64,000 bases of DNA from Lantana camara (lineage: Eukaryota; Streptophyta; Magnoliopsida; Lamiales; Verbenaceae), in the NCBI GenBank assembly GCA_037501455.1, contig CM074858.1, forward strand, positions 36,639,001-36,703,000, read 5' to 3'. Shown piece after piece: positions 49,479-61,856 of this stretch (position 1 is its first letter; every line of letters begins with the position of its first letter). Below the pieces are notes generated by a model. The model searched no databases. It was not told where the DNA came from and saw only the letters and a program-made list of their open reading frames with translations. The translations under genes and the position numbers were made by a program.

Positions 49479-49816
49479 TGTAGCGCCCGGAACGCTAGGC
49501 CACCACATCCCCCGCACTAAAGCTCAATCCACATACAAAATGGGAAATCTGTACACGAACCAAGTAGTAGCGAACGGGTGACAGACAAAACCCTGCCTAA
49601 GCTAGGCGGTACCTAAACCTTATACAGCAGATAAAACAAAATCTGGAAGCTGAAGCACAACAAAGAATACGAATTTTCAAAAACTTTAAAATTTAAAACA
49701 TCAAACATATCAATATATTTAATATCATCTACACGGGTTCAACTGGTCCTAGAAGCCTATCCCGAAAATATTCACAATAAAGACGGGTTCAACTAGTCCA
49801 AGAACCGATCCTAACC

Positions 49817-52373
49817 TGTAACGCCCCAGCTTTCGGCAATTCAGGTATGATCGATACGTGTGCGTTTGAGAGTTAGATTTTAATTATTAATTGATCATTT
49901 CATTAATTTTCCATTTCATGACATAACTTTATAAAATTATATTCTTGGTATTTTATTGAAAATTCATATCATATTATAATTATCGCATAAATTGAACGAG
50001 ATTGCAGCGTGTATTATTTTTTTTTCCCAAATGTGAATTAATTCTTTATGGCCTTAATTGCTCATTTTCATGAAGTTGGGACCTAATTGCATTGGAATTG
50101 ATTGATCAATTATTATGGAAGTGGACTTCATTGCATGACTTAAATAATTGGAGGACTAAATAGCAAATTTGGCCAATTCTTTCTCCTTCATAGCAGCCTT
50201 TCACGTACCATTACATTTCCCATCATACAAACATTTCATACTTGCTCCATTCTCTTCCTTGCTCAACCGTGACAAACCTTACCAAGAGGAGTGGAAGATT
50301 TCTTCATTCTAGCATCATCTTATGGACATTCAAACATCACCAACATCATCTCCTCATCTTGTCTTCCATTTCTTTCTTTTGAGGTAATTATGGAACTTTG
50401 ATGACTTTCTTGAAAATATGACTTTGATAGGGCTTTGTGCTGGATAGGTTAAATTGTGTATTGGTTGTTGGAAATATGTTTAGGAGCTTTGAGCTTAAGT
50501 TATATGCATTCAACTTGTGGATATTGAATTTGGAGCATGGTTGATGATTTGGGTTTTGAATGAATGATTCTTGATGATCTAACATGGAAATGGATGTTTA
50601 TATTAATTGATATTGATTTATATGTAGGATAGTATGTGTATTGCATGATATATATGCATTTCATCTTGGTTTGAATTCATTTGTGGGTTGTTGTTGTTGG
50701 TTCGTTGCTGCTGCTGCTATTGCCCTGTTTTTTTTCTCTTACGCACAGTTGACACGGGCGTATCACATTTCCCCTCTTTAGCGTGACACGGGGGTGCGTA
50801 GTGGCCTGGGTTCTTCTGTACCGTGACACGGGGGTGTCACGGTTCGCTTTGTAAGGGTGACACGGGCGTGTCACCTTCTATTTTCATGCGTTTTGTCCGC
50901 TGTACCATGACACGGGGGTGTTACGACTTATTGTATTTTGGTGACACGGGCGTGTCATCCCCTGTTTTTCATGCATATTGTTTTGCATGCATGGCTGTAC
51001 GTGTATGTGTTAAATATATACATATTTGTTGGTTATATATTATTCGTTAATTGGTTTAAGTGACTTATTTAATTGTTTATTCCCTAATTGTGAGTTCGAA
51101 TGAATTGAATAGGTGACTTGACATAATCTTGTCTGCTACATATTTATATCATACTCGTTGTATTTTTTTCGCCGTTCGTCCTATTTGGTACATTTTGAGT
51201 CGTGTCTCACGGACAGTTGTCTTTCTTTCACAGACCAACTTCTTGGTGTTGAGGAGCAGGCCCCGTGAGCTGTTTCCTTAGTTGTTTTGGGTCGTCCAGT
51301 TGAGGTTTAATTCTAGCTACCTAGAACCCGTATAACCCTATGTGAGGTTTTAAGCCAAAACCTATCTATATAACTATAGTTTTCAAATGAATTGGTTTTC
51401 AAATGATTTATCAACTTTTGAAGGAACAATTGATTGATTGGACGAGTATTATATTACACTGTGGCCCCGATGGTAGTGACTCGAGCCAACCGGGAACGCA
51501 TGGGCTGACGGGTAACTCGAGAGCTACTCTCACCAAATTGGGATGACCCCTGAACCCCCTAGGAGATTAGGGGAGGAAGGAGTTCTGGGCTTGGGGATTC
51601 ATGTACCCTCTGCCCAGACTGATTGGATGGTGGGGCCTTGCAATCCCACCATCACCCGAAGGAAGAAGGATGGACTGAAACTGCTAATTGTGCATCGTAA
51701 TGAATTGCATGATCACCTAACTATTGAATAATTGATTGATTGATTGTACACAGTTGGAGTAAAGTTGGAGAATTGACCTCACTCGCCGGGCCACAATTGA
51801 TGATATTGAATTGATTAATTAATAAACTGAATTAGTTGTAACCTCGGGCGATTATATCTTTTGCTTTATTAAATTGTATTGTTGTTTCCCAAAATTATTA
51901 CCCGAGATTATAACCTGCATGTATGTGTGTTTATATTTATTTATAACCCCTCGCTCAGTCCGTGTTGGATTGACACATCGACTTTTCAGTTGTTTTGCAG
52001 GGCGTGCTAGGCGGGAATTAGAGTCTAGCACACTTCATCTCACATTATGTTCATGTACAAATACTCTACCTATTTTGTAGCATGCCTTGTTATTTATTTG
52101 GAGATGATTTTGTATCAATTTGGAACTTTGGTATCTATTAGTAAATAAATAAATATGGTACCTATAAGTATTGAATGAATTATTGCTTCCGCTTTTATCT
52201 ACTCTGCATTGTTGGTTTGGTTTTACTTGAGGGTACCCGCCTAGCCTTGTGTAGTGTTTTTTTTTATTGTCTCCCGTTCGCTATAACTTTGGTTCATGTA
52301 TGGATTAACCATTTCATATGTGGATCGGGGCTATAGTGCGGGGGATGTGGCGCCTATCGTTCCGGGTGCTACA
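49817..52373 (+). repeat. D 5' LTR
   Basis: TGTAACGCCCCAGC to GGGTGCTACA. Parts: donor match TGAG|GTAATT at 50383/50384; palindromes of the TGACACGGGCGTGTCA type at 50750-50960; a 9-bp perfect stem at 51626-51653; R-like hairpin and TTTTGCAG acceptor at 51949-52016; U5 hairpin module at 52266-52350. Confidence 0.93.
50750..50960. repeat. GC-rich palindrome array in D 5' LTR
   Basis: Six related units on TGACACGGGCGTGTCA, alternating GGGCG and GGGGG centres. The copy in the 3' LTR is at about 58109-58320. Confidence 0.9.
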
Positions 52374-52381
52374 TCCTACGG

Positions 52382-52393
52382 TGGTATCAGAGC
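52382..52393 (+). other. Primer-binding site of D
   Basis: TGGTATCAGAGC, eight bases after the LTR end, matches plant initiator tRNA-Met. A hairpin with GCAA loop follows at 52395-52408. Confidence 0.93.
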
Positions 52394-52624
52394 CCAGTTG
52401 CAAAACCGGGTCTCTAGTGTCGTGTCTTGTGAGTCTAGGTCGCACGGCATAGGAACTAATTGTCAAATTGAGAGTCTTGGATCGTTATTTGGCATATTTG
52501 AACCTATTTGACTTATTTGAATTTGGTGAATTGTTGAATTTTATAACTTATGTGCAATTTGTGAATTGATTGCACACATTTGCACCTAGTAATTGAACAT
52601 GCATAATAGTGACTTGATTTCAGG

Positions 52625-55600
52625 ATGCCTCGCGATAGACATCACCGTGATCGTTCTCTTAGACATCGACATCGTCGTCATCATCGCCGGGAGAGATCAT
52701 CACCTCCTCCTCCACCTCCTCAGGCTCAGCCACAGGACTTTATGAACGTCGTGGTGGGTCTTATTGATCAGAGAGTCCAGGATTATGTTCCTCCACCACC
52801 ACCAGTTCCACCACCACAGCCCGGAGGCCAGATTTCATTAGCTTTCAGGGAGTTCCAGAACCAGCATCCTCCCATGTTTTATAAAGGGAATGATATTCAG
52901 GCTGAGCAGTGGCTGAAAGAAATTGAGAGGATATGGGAGCTTATCCCGTGTGAGTCCCAGGAGAAGGCCCGATGTACTATTTCTTTGGTTCAGGGCGAGG
53001 CATATTCATGGTGGGAGAGTGCCCGGATTGTGCTAGATACTGCAGGTGAGGAAGTGAATTGGGCAGTTTTCGTCAGGGAGTTCAAGAACAAGTTCATTCC
53101 TCCATCTTCTCGCACTCGAAGGTTGAAGGAATTTACAGAACTTAAGCAAGGAAGCCGGTCAGTTTCAGAGTATATCGCCGAGTTTGAGAGATTGTCCCGC
53201 TATGCTCGTAACATAGCGAGTGACGATTTTCATAAGGCGATGCGGTTTGTTCAGGGCCTTAGACCGGATATTCAAGCGGCGATTGAGGCGGTCAACACGA
53301 GCACATGGGTGAAGGCTACCAAGAAGGCGTTGTTGGTTGAGGATTCAGTGAATGCGAGGCGGTCTACTTATCGTTCAGGTTTGGGCTCAGGTTCCGGATC
53401 AGGTTTCAGATGTTCCGGACCGGGGTATGAGGGTTCAGGTTCGGGTTCTGCTTCAGGCAAGAGGCTGATGGTTTATTCTTCTCCACCACTAGCTCTGAAG
53501 GGCCCAAGTAAGAAGCCCCGACCAGCGGGACCAATGATTAGAGCTCCAATTGCTCCAGCTTTGCCACCACCACCCGAGAGGCCTGCTTGTACCTTCTGTG
53601 GTCAGAGGACGCACATCTATGATAACTGCAGGAGGCGTCTGGGTTTATGTTTGATTTGTGGGAGCGACGAGCATATGGTCGACGGATGTCCAGACCGCCG
53701 GATGCCACCGTCGGGAGCACAGAGACCACTGATCAGGGCTCATGCTTATGCTCTGGACGGAGAGCAGCAGGATGCTGATGTTGACCCAGCCGCGGTAGTT
53801 GAAGGTACCATTTGCATACATGGCATGAACATTCACACCTCACTCCTTTCTTTCGAGTGCTATATCTGTTTCTTTGCCTTTACCTATTACTCGCTCTTCT
53901 GCATATTATGTGGTTAGTACTCCTTTTGGTGGTAGCTTAGAATTTGATCGGGTGTTTAGAGAGGTTCCGGTGAGCATCGAGGGTCGAGTTTTCTTATCAG
54001 ACTTCACTGAGCTGCCGATGACTTGCTATGGATCTATTTTGGGCATGGATTGGTTGTACAGACATTCTGCCACAGTTGATTGCAGGGCGAAGAAGGTTCA
54101 GTTGGGATCAGATTTGGTAGTGGGTTGGAGTTCCAAGACTGTGCCTCTACTTTCTTTCTCAGAAGCTCATAAGTTGGTTCGAGAGGGAGCCACGGGTTTC
54201 ATTGCTTACATTCTCAACAAACCCAAGGATCAGTGTAAGCTGAAAGAAACGGAAGTAGTGAAGGAGTTTCCCGAGGTCTTTCCTGAGGAATTGGATTCGT
54301 TACCTCCAGAACGGGAAATTGAGTTTGTGATCTACTTGTACCCTAACGCAGAGCCGTACTCCAAGACGCCGTATCGTGTGGCTCCGGTCGAGTTGAAAGA
54401 GTTGAAGACTCGACTTGATGTGTTGTTGGAGATTGGGTACATAAGACCGAGTTCTTCTCCATGGGGTGCACCAGTTTTGTTCGTAAAGAAGAAGGACGGG
54501 ACTTTAAGGATGTGCATAGACTATAGGGAGTTGAACCGGATGACGATCAAGAATAAGTATCCTCTTCCACATATCGAGGAGTTGTTTGACATACTTCAGG
54601 GATCTAGAGTCTACTCGAAGTTGGATTTGAGACAAGGCTACTACCAGCTGCGAATCCGAGCTGAGGATATTTCTAAGACAGGATTTAATACTCGGTATGG
54701 GCATTATGAGTTCGTAGTGATGCTATTTGGTTTGACTAATGCCCCAGCTGCTTTTATGGATATGATGCACAGGATCTTCAGACCTTTTCTGGATAAGTTC
54801 GTGGTCATCTTCATTGATGATATTCTGGTTTTCTCTAAGTCTGCCGAGGAGCATGCAAGACATCTTCAGTTGGTATTGAGGACTTTGAAGGAGCATCAGT
54901 TCTTTGCCAAATTCAGTAAGTGTGAGTTTTGGATTGACAGGGTGTCTTTCTTGGGTCACGTGATTTCAGGTAATGGTTTGGAAGTTGACCCTTCTATGAT
55001 TGAGTCGGTTTTGAAGTGGGAGAAACCTAGGAATGCCTCAGAGATCAGGAGTTTCTTGGGATTGGCAGGTTATTACCGGAGGTTTGTTAAGGATTTCTCC
55101 AAGTTAGCAACTCCTTTAACACGGTTGACGGAGAAGAATGTGAAATTCGATTGGGATGAAGGTTGTGAAAGGAGTTTCACTTTCTTGAAGGAGAAGTTAG
55201 TGTCTGCTCCAGTGTTAGCCCTTCCGGAAGGTTCAGAAGGATATGCTGTTTTTACGGATGCTTCTAAGGAAGGCTTGGGATGTGTGTTAACTCAGAAGGG
55301 TAAAGTAATTGCTTATGCATCACGGAAGTTGAAAGAGCACGAGAAGAATTATCCAACGCATGATCTTGAGCTCGCCACCGTAGTCTTTGCACTTGGAAAG
55401 TGGAGACATTATCTGTATGGGGTGTCTTTCGAGATTTTCACCGACCACAAAAGCCTCCAATATTTATTCACTCAGAAGGATTTGAATATGAGGCAGCAAC
55501 GTTGGATGGAGAGGTTGGAAGATTATGATTGCACGATTAAGTACCATCCCGGCAAAGCCAACGTGGTCGCCGATGCACTTAGTAGGAAGGTTAGTGTATC

Positions 55601-57149
55601 GAGCTTGGAAGTGGGTGATAGTAGTGGAATCGACCCACTTGTTCTAAGGGCTAGAGTTTCCAATATTTCGGTTCATCCGGACTTGAAGCACAGGTTGTTT
55701 GAGGCTCAGAGTACGGATGTGGAAGTTCAGAGATCGGTAGCTAAGGCAAGAGCTGATCCGGAGTGTCCATTCGGGTTCGATGAAACCGGTCTTCTTCGTT
55801 TCAAGAACCAAGTGGTTGTACCCGAAGAGTTGAAACGGGTATTGCTCGAGAAAGCTCACAGATCGATTTATTCCATCCACCCCGGAGGAAACAAGATGTA
55901 TAAGGACTTAAGGCAATATTATTGGTGGCGTGGATTGAAGAAGGATGTGGCCGAGTATGTGAAGCATTGTCTCACTTGTTAGAAAGTGAAAGCCGAGCAT
56001 CAGAAACCGGGAGGTCTTCTTCAGCCATTACCTATTCCTGAGTGGAAATGGGAACAGGTGACGATGGATTTCGTGTCCGGATTACCTAAAGTGAAAGGTG
56101 GATTTGATGGAATTTGGGTGATTGTGGACCGTTTGACGAAGTCTGCACATTTTCTGCCGGTTCGGATGTCGTTTAAGATTCGCAAGCTAGCCGAGCTTTA
56201 TAATCGGGAGATTGTTAGACTCCATGGGATTCCGGTTAGTATTGTTTCAGACAGAGATCCACGGTTTACTTCTAAGTTGTGGCGTGAATTACAAGAGATT
56301 TTGGGTACGAAGCTCCAGTTTAATACAGCATTTCATCCTCAGACGGATGGTCAGTCCGAGAGATTAATAAGGTACCTCGAGGATTTGCTTCGAGCTTGTT
56401 CTTTGGATTTTCAGTCTTCTTGACATGATCAGCTACCTTTGATTGAGTTTGCATACATCAACAGTTTTCAGTCTTCGATTGGAATGGCACCGTATGAGCT
56501 ACTTTATGGATGGAAGTGTCGTTCTCCGTTGTTCTTTGACCTGGAAGAGTGGAAATGGACTAAGCAAGAAGGTGTTAAGAAAAGTGAGCAACTGGAAAAA
56601 CCTTCTAAGGCCGTTGAAGCTATGATTGAGAAAGTCGAACTAATAAAACAACGGATGAAATCAGCTCAGGACAGACAGAAGAGCTACGCCGATCGTCGTA
56701 GAAGAGATCTCGAGTTTGAAGTTGGAGACCGAGTTTTCTTGAAGGCATCTCCACGAAAAGGATTTGCTCGGATTGGGAAAGGAGGTAAGCTTAAGCCTCG
56801 TTACTTAGGTCCTTATGAGATTTTGGAAAGACTTGGAGAAGTTGCTTATAGATTGGACCTACCATCGAGCCTCACAGGGATTCATAATGTATTTCACGTT
56901 TCTCAGTTAAGGAAATACTACCCCGATGAAACCGAGATCATTCGCGTTGAAGAAGTGGAATTGGAACCGAACCTTACCTTTGTTCAGAAACCGGTTAAGA
57001 TATTGGATAAGAAGTTTCAGGAATTAAGAAACCGGAAGATTCCCATGGTTAAGGTTCTTTGGAGAAGTGACAAGACCGAAGAAGCCACGTGGGAAACCGA
57101 AGACAAGACGAGAAGGTTCCATCCAGAGTTGTTCCCTTCCGATCAGTGA
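52625..57149 (+). pseudogene. Gag-Pol of element D, broken by a protease lesion and two nonsense codons
   Basis: Gag starts at 52625 right after TTTCAGG. It has an Arg/His-rich and proline-rich N-terminus, the capsid motif YSWWES (about residue 128) and two complete CX2CX4HX4C knuckles (about 322 and 342). Frame changes near 53838-53870, where the protease active site should be; the D-S-G motif is not present in either frame. Pol resumes in the next frame (53874-55982 contains it): RT with FIDDILVFS near 54817, RNase H with FTDAS near 55255, integrase HHCC near 55860-55980. TAG at 55980 replaces the Gln of LTCQK, and TGA at 56421 replaces a Trp present in A. Integrase D/D/E (about 56067, 56250, 56357) and a chromodomain-like tail with VLWRSDKTEEATWE (about 57053) follow. 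Not functional as it stands. Confidence 0.93.
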
Positions 57150-57170
57150 ATCTGGGGACCAGATTCTTTT

Positions 57171-57183
57171 AAGGAGGGAGGAT
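57171..57183 (+). other. Polypurine tract of D
   Basis: AAGGAGGGAGGAT abuts the 3' LTR. A 7-bp stem (57148-57154 with 57160-57166) lies just upstream and overlaps the pol stop codon. Confidence 0.9.
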
Positions 57184-59758
57184 TGTAACGCCCTAGCTTT
57201 CGGCAATTCAGGTATGATCGACACGTGTGCGTTTGAGAGTTAGATTTTAATTATTAATTGATCATTTCTTTAATTTTCCATTTCATGACATAACTTTATA
57301 AAATTATATTCTTGGTATTTTATTGAAAATTCATATCATATTATAATTATCGCATAAATTGAACGGGATTGCAACGTGTATTATTTTTTTTCCCAAATGT
57401 GAATTAATTCTTTATGGCCTTAATTGCTCATTTTCATGAAGTTGGGACCTAATTGCATTGGAATTGATTGATCAATTATTATGGAAGTGGACTTCATTGC
57501 ATGACTTAAATAATTGGAGGACTAAATAGCAAATTTGGCCAATTCTTTCTCCTTCATAGCATCCTTTCACGTACCACTACATTTCCCATCATACAAACAT
57601 TTCATACTTGCTCCATTCTCTTCCTTGCTCAACCGTGACAAACCTTACCAAGAGGAAGATTTCTTCATTCTAGCATCATCTTGTGGACATTCAAGCATCA
57701 CCGACATCATCTCATCATCTTGTCTTCCATTTCTTTCTTTTGAGGTAATTATGGAACTTTGATGACTTTCTTGAAAATATGACTTTGATAGGGCTTTGTG
57801 CTGGATAGGTTAAATTGTGTATTGGTTGTTGGAAATATGTTTAGGAGCTTTGAGCTTAAGTTATATGCATTCAACTTGTAGATATTGAATTTGGAGCATG
57901 GTTGATGATTTGGGTTTTGAATGAATGATTCTTGATGATCTAACATGGAAATGGATGTTTATATGAATTGATATTGATTTATATGTAGGATAGTATGTGT
58001 ATTGCATGATATATATGCATTTCATCTTGGTTTGAATTCATTTGTGGGTTGTTGTTGTTGGTTCGTTGCTGCTGCTGCTATTACCCTGTTTTTTTTCTCT
58101 TACGCACAGTTGACACGGGCGTATCACATTTCCCCTCTTCAGCGTGACACGGGGGTGCGTAGTGGCCTGGGTTCTTCTGTACCGTGACACGGGGCTGTCA
58201 CGGTTCGCTTTGTAAGGGTGACACGGGCGTGTCACCTTCTATTTTCATGCGTTTTGTCTGCTGTACCGTGACACGGGGGTGTTACGGCTTAGTGTATTTT
58301 GGTGACACGGGCGTGTCACCCCCTGTTTTTCATGCATATTGGTTTGCATGCATGGCTGTACGTGTATGTGTTATATATATACATATATGTTGGTTATATA
58401 TTATTCGTTAATTGGTTTAAGTGACTGTATTTAACTGTTTATTCCCTAATTGTGAGTTCGAATGAATTGAATGGGTGACTTGACATAATCTTGTCTGCTA
58501 CATATTTATATCATACTCGTTGCATTTTTTTCGCCGTTCGTCCTATTTGGTACATTTTGAGTCGTGTCTCACGGACAGTTGTCTTTCTTGCACAGACCAG
58601 CTTCCTGGTGTTGAGGAGCAGGCCCCGTGAGCTGTTTCCTTGGTTGTTTTGGGTCGTCCAGGTGAGGTTTAATTCTAGCTACCTAGAACCCGTATAACCC
58701 TATGTGAGGTTTTAAGCCAAAACCTATCTATATAACTATAGTTTTCAAATGAATTGGTTTTCAAATGATTTATCAACTTTTGAAGGAACAATTGATTGAT
58801 TTGGCGAGTATTGTATTGCACTGTGGCCCCGAGGTTAGTGACTCGAGTCAACCGGGAAAGCATGGGCTGACGGGTAACTCGAGAGCTACTCTCACCAAAT
58901 TGGGATGACCCCTGAACCCCCTAGGAGATTAGGGGAGGAAGGAGTTCCGGGCTTAGGGATTCATTTACCCTCTGCCCAGACTGATTGGATGGTGGGGCCT
59001 TGCAATCCCACCATCACCCGGAGGAAGAAGGATGGACTGAAACTGCTAATTGTGCACCGTAATGAATTGCATGATCACCTAACTATTGAATAATTGATTG
59101 ATTGATTGTACACAGTTGGAGTAAGGTTGGAGAATTGCCCTCACTCGCCGGGCCACAATTGATGGTATTGAATTGATTAATTAATAAACTGAATTAGTTG
59201 TAACCTCGGGCGATTATATCTTTTGCTTTATTAAATTGTATTGTTGTTTCCCAAAATTATTACCCGAGATTATAACCTGCATGTATGTGCGCTTATATTT
59301 ATTTATAACCCCTCGCTCAGTCCGTGTTGGACTGACACCTCGACTTTTTAGTTGTTTTGCAGGGCGTGCTAGGCGGAAATTAGAGTGTAGAGTGTCTTTA
59401 ATTCGGGTCTAGCACACTTCATCTCACATTTTGTTCATGTACAAATACTCTACCTATTTTGTAGCATGCCTTGTTATTTATTTGGAGATGATTTGGTATA
59501 TTTTTGGAACGTTGGTATCTATTAGTAAATAAATAAATATGGTACCTACAAGTATTGAATGAATTATTGCTTCCACTTTTATCTACTCTGCATTGTTGGT
59601 TTGGTTTTACTTGAGGGTACCCGCCTAGCCTTGTGTAGTGTTTTTTTTTTATTGTCTCTCGTTCGCTATAACTTTGGTTCATGTATGGATTAACCATTTC
59701 ATATGTGGATCGGGGCTATAGTGCGGGGGATGTGGCGCCTATCATTCCGGGTGCTACA
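57184..59758 (+). repeat. D 3' LTR
   Basis: TGTAACGCCCTAGC to GGGTGCTACA, with the same internal parts as the 5' LTR. It carries an extra ~18 bases near 59385-59402 and lacks 5 bases near 57655. Confidence 0.93.
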
Positions 59759-61856
59759 TAACCTATCCCGAATTCCATATATACAACCAGTAAGTGTAAA
59801 CTTGTACAGAGTATATACGTTTACAAATTAGAAACATAACTAGAACAGAATACTAAATAGACTTAACAAAAGACACTGACTCGACAGACACGACACACCG
59901 CCGCCTAGCTCGAACTCCAACAACCTGTACCTGCAAACTAAAAACATAGGTGGGGCGAGGGTCAGTCCACTGAATGAGTGAGGGGGCTGAACACACACAC
60001 ATACACTATACATAATAAGGAGCAGAGCACATATTAAAAGAAAGACTATGAACCGGGAATAGGGTTTTGCATACCAAAACCATTTTCAAATCAAACTTAT
60101 ACATATCTTATCAAAACGTAACAAACCGAGCATACTTACATCATATCAAGAGAGAAAGCTCCTATCCCGTTTCATAATCAACATAACAGATCATAATCTA
60201 ATACCCGGCAAGTACGGGTTTCCAACCTTACTTCCATATCATTATCATACATAAGCAAAACAGAAATACTCACAAATCCAATCGTATCAAATCCCGTATC
60301 CAACCCCAACATCGGGAAGTTTGCACTCGGGGTACTGGCCCACATCGTGTAACTCAATATACGCGGGATAGCTAGTCCACATCGTACCTTCCCCGATTAT
60401 TCACCGAGGGCTCAAAGCACCATGCCTCCTCAACCTCCAAGAGTCGCGCGTAGGTACTTCAAATTGAGATTGTGCACAGACCAAACCTGACGGCCAACAC
60501 CGTCTCGAGCATTCCTTACCCACGTCTCCGGGGCCCAATAACATTTCCAATACAGATTACCAAACTTAACTCGCTACAAATGAACATAACTTAACATACC
60601 TTAACATACCTTACCTTGCAACTTACCATATGCTATATATGTACCTCTCCGTGTCATCGGAATCCATAGCTGGTATGAAGACACACGGTTTGGAGCATAG
60701 CCTCATTGCAAAACATTTCAAGCTCACATACGCTCGTATATATATAGTTCAAAAACCTTTAAGCGTATGACAAATTCGTAAACATATCATATAAACAAAT
60801 ATCTATTCTATAAATATAATAGAATAATCGCATGCAGGCTTGAAAACGAGCACAGCGGACAGACACGAGCAAAGGAGTCCTACTGAACCGAAACAGCTGA
60901 CAGACACTCACTGAAGATCCCCTGAACAACTGAGCACACAAAACACAAGACTCAGACTCCAACAATAACCACAAAAGACGCACGGCCATGCATATGAGCA
61001 CAAAAGAGACAACATATAATTCACGTTTATATAATTAAGTCATTCATACCATATTACAGTTCATGTTACATATCAAGAGATACGTAGCCTATGCAAATTC
61101 ATAACATAAATTTCATAAAATAAGTTAAGACATTATGAATTTAATTCCTATCATGCACCAAGTCTCGAAAGGGTAAACGCAGTTTACATAACAATTTTAC
61201 ACGTAAATACATATTGGCATATTTCACAATATTCTAACAATTAGCATACTTAAGCAATTCATTTAAATTAAATACGACGTATCATTTCATAATTTATTAC
61301 ATAGGTTTTGTAACATCCCGCTCGTCCGGCCATACAGGTACACCTTAACGAGAGTGTTAGTGGTGTTTCTAATTCTTTATTTATGCAATTCTAGATTATT
61401 TTAATTGTTATGTGATTATTTCAATTTATATGAAATTAATTGTTTATATTATGAACTGTGAGTTTTAACGTTTATACTTGTATGACCCATAATTTGCTCG
61501 TTATGTGCCGGAATTCAATTTCGATTGTTGTGAAATCTTGATATACGTGATATATGTGAGTTATGAATGTGCTTGCATGCTCATTTTAAGTTTTCGGGTT
61601 CATTTGTCGAGGTTTTAAACCTTTGGTACTTGACGAGGGACATGAGGGCCTAACTAGTTGTAGCGTGCTTCGTGTTCCGGAAGGTGTAATTTGAGCTCGG
61701 GAGTTCGGATTAGAATTCTGGAGGAAGCGTCGGACTTGTAACGAAGAAAAGAAACTTTGGAACCTAATTTGCTATTTTTCTAAGTCCATTGGGACCCCCG
61801 TATTTCACCCGAAATGAGCAGCTTGCACTACAGTGGCCCCCTTTTACTAGTCTTGT

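Larger units (their letters stand above)
49817..59758 (+). mobile_element. Element D: complete but coding-defective chromodomain Ty3/Gypsy retrotransposon
   Basis: LTRs of 2557 bp (49817-52373) and 2575 bp (57184-59758) flank a 4.8-kb internal domain; the target duplication TAACC is at 49812-49816 and 59759-59763. Primer site 52382-52393, gag-pol 52625-57149, polypurine tract 57171-57183. The LTRs differ by tens of substitutions by eye (roughly 2%) plus 5-bp and ~18-bp indels, so D is older than A and B. Coding lesions are listed under the pseudogene. Confidence 0.95.
49479..61308 (-). mobile_element. LTR L (minus strand), split by D
   Basis: L starts with the U5 end TGTAGCGCCCGG at 49479. 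It has the U5 hairpin module at about 49495-49575, a duplicated ACGGGTTCAACT block before the D target, then continues 59764-61308 with the R-like segment (CGCCTAGCTCG ... CAGTCCACTGAATGAGTGAGG, 59902-59992) and middle-LTR blocks related to F (CTCCGGGGCCCAA near 60527). Its minus-strand start is not reached; H2 interrupts it at 61309. No gene is seen in its 1.9 kb. Confidence 0.7.
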
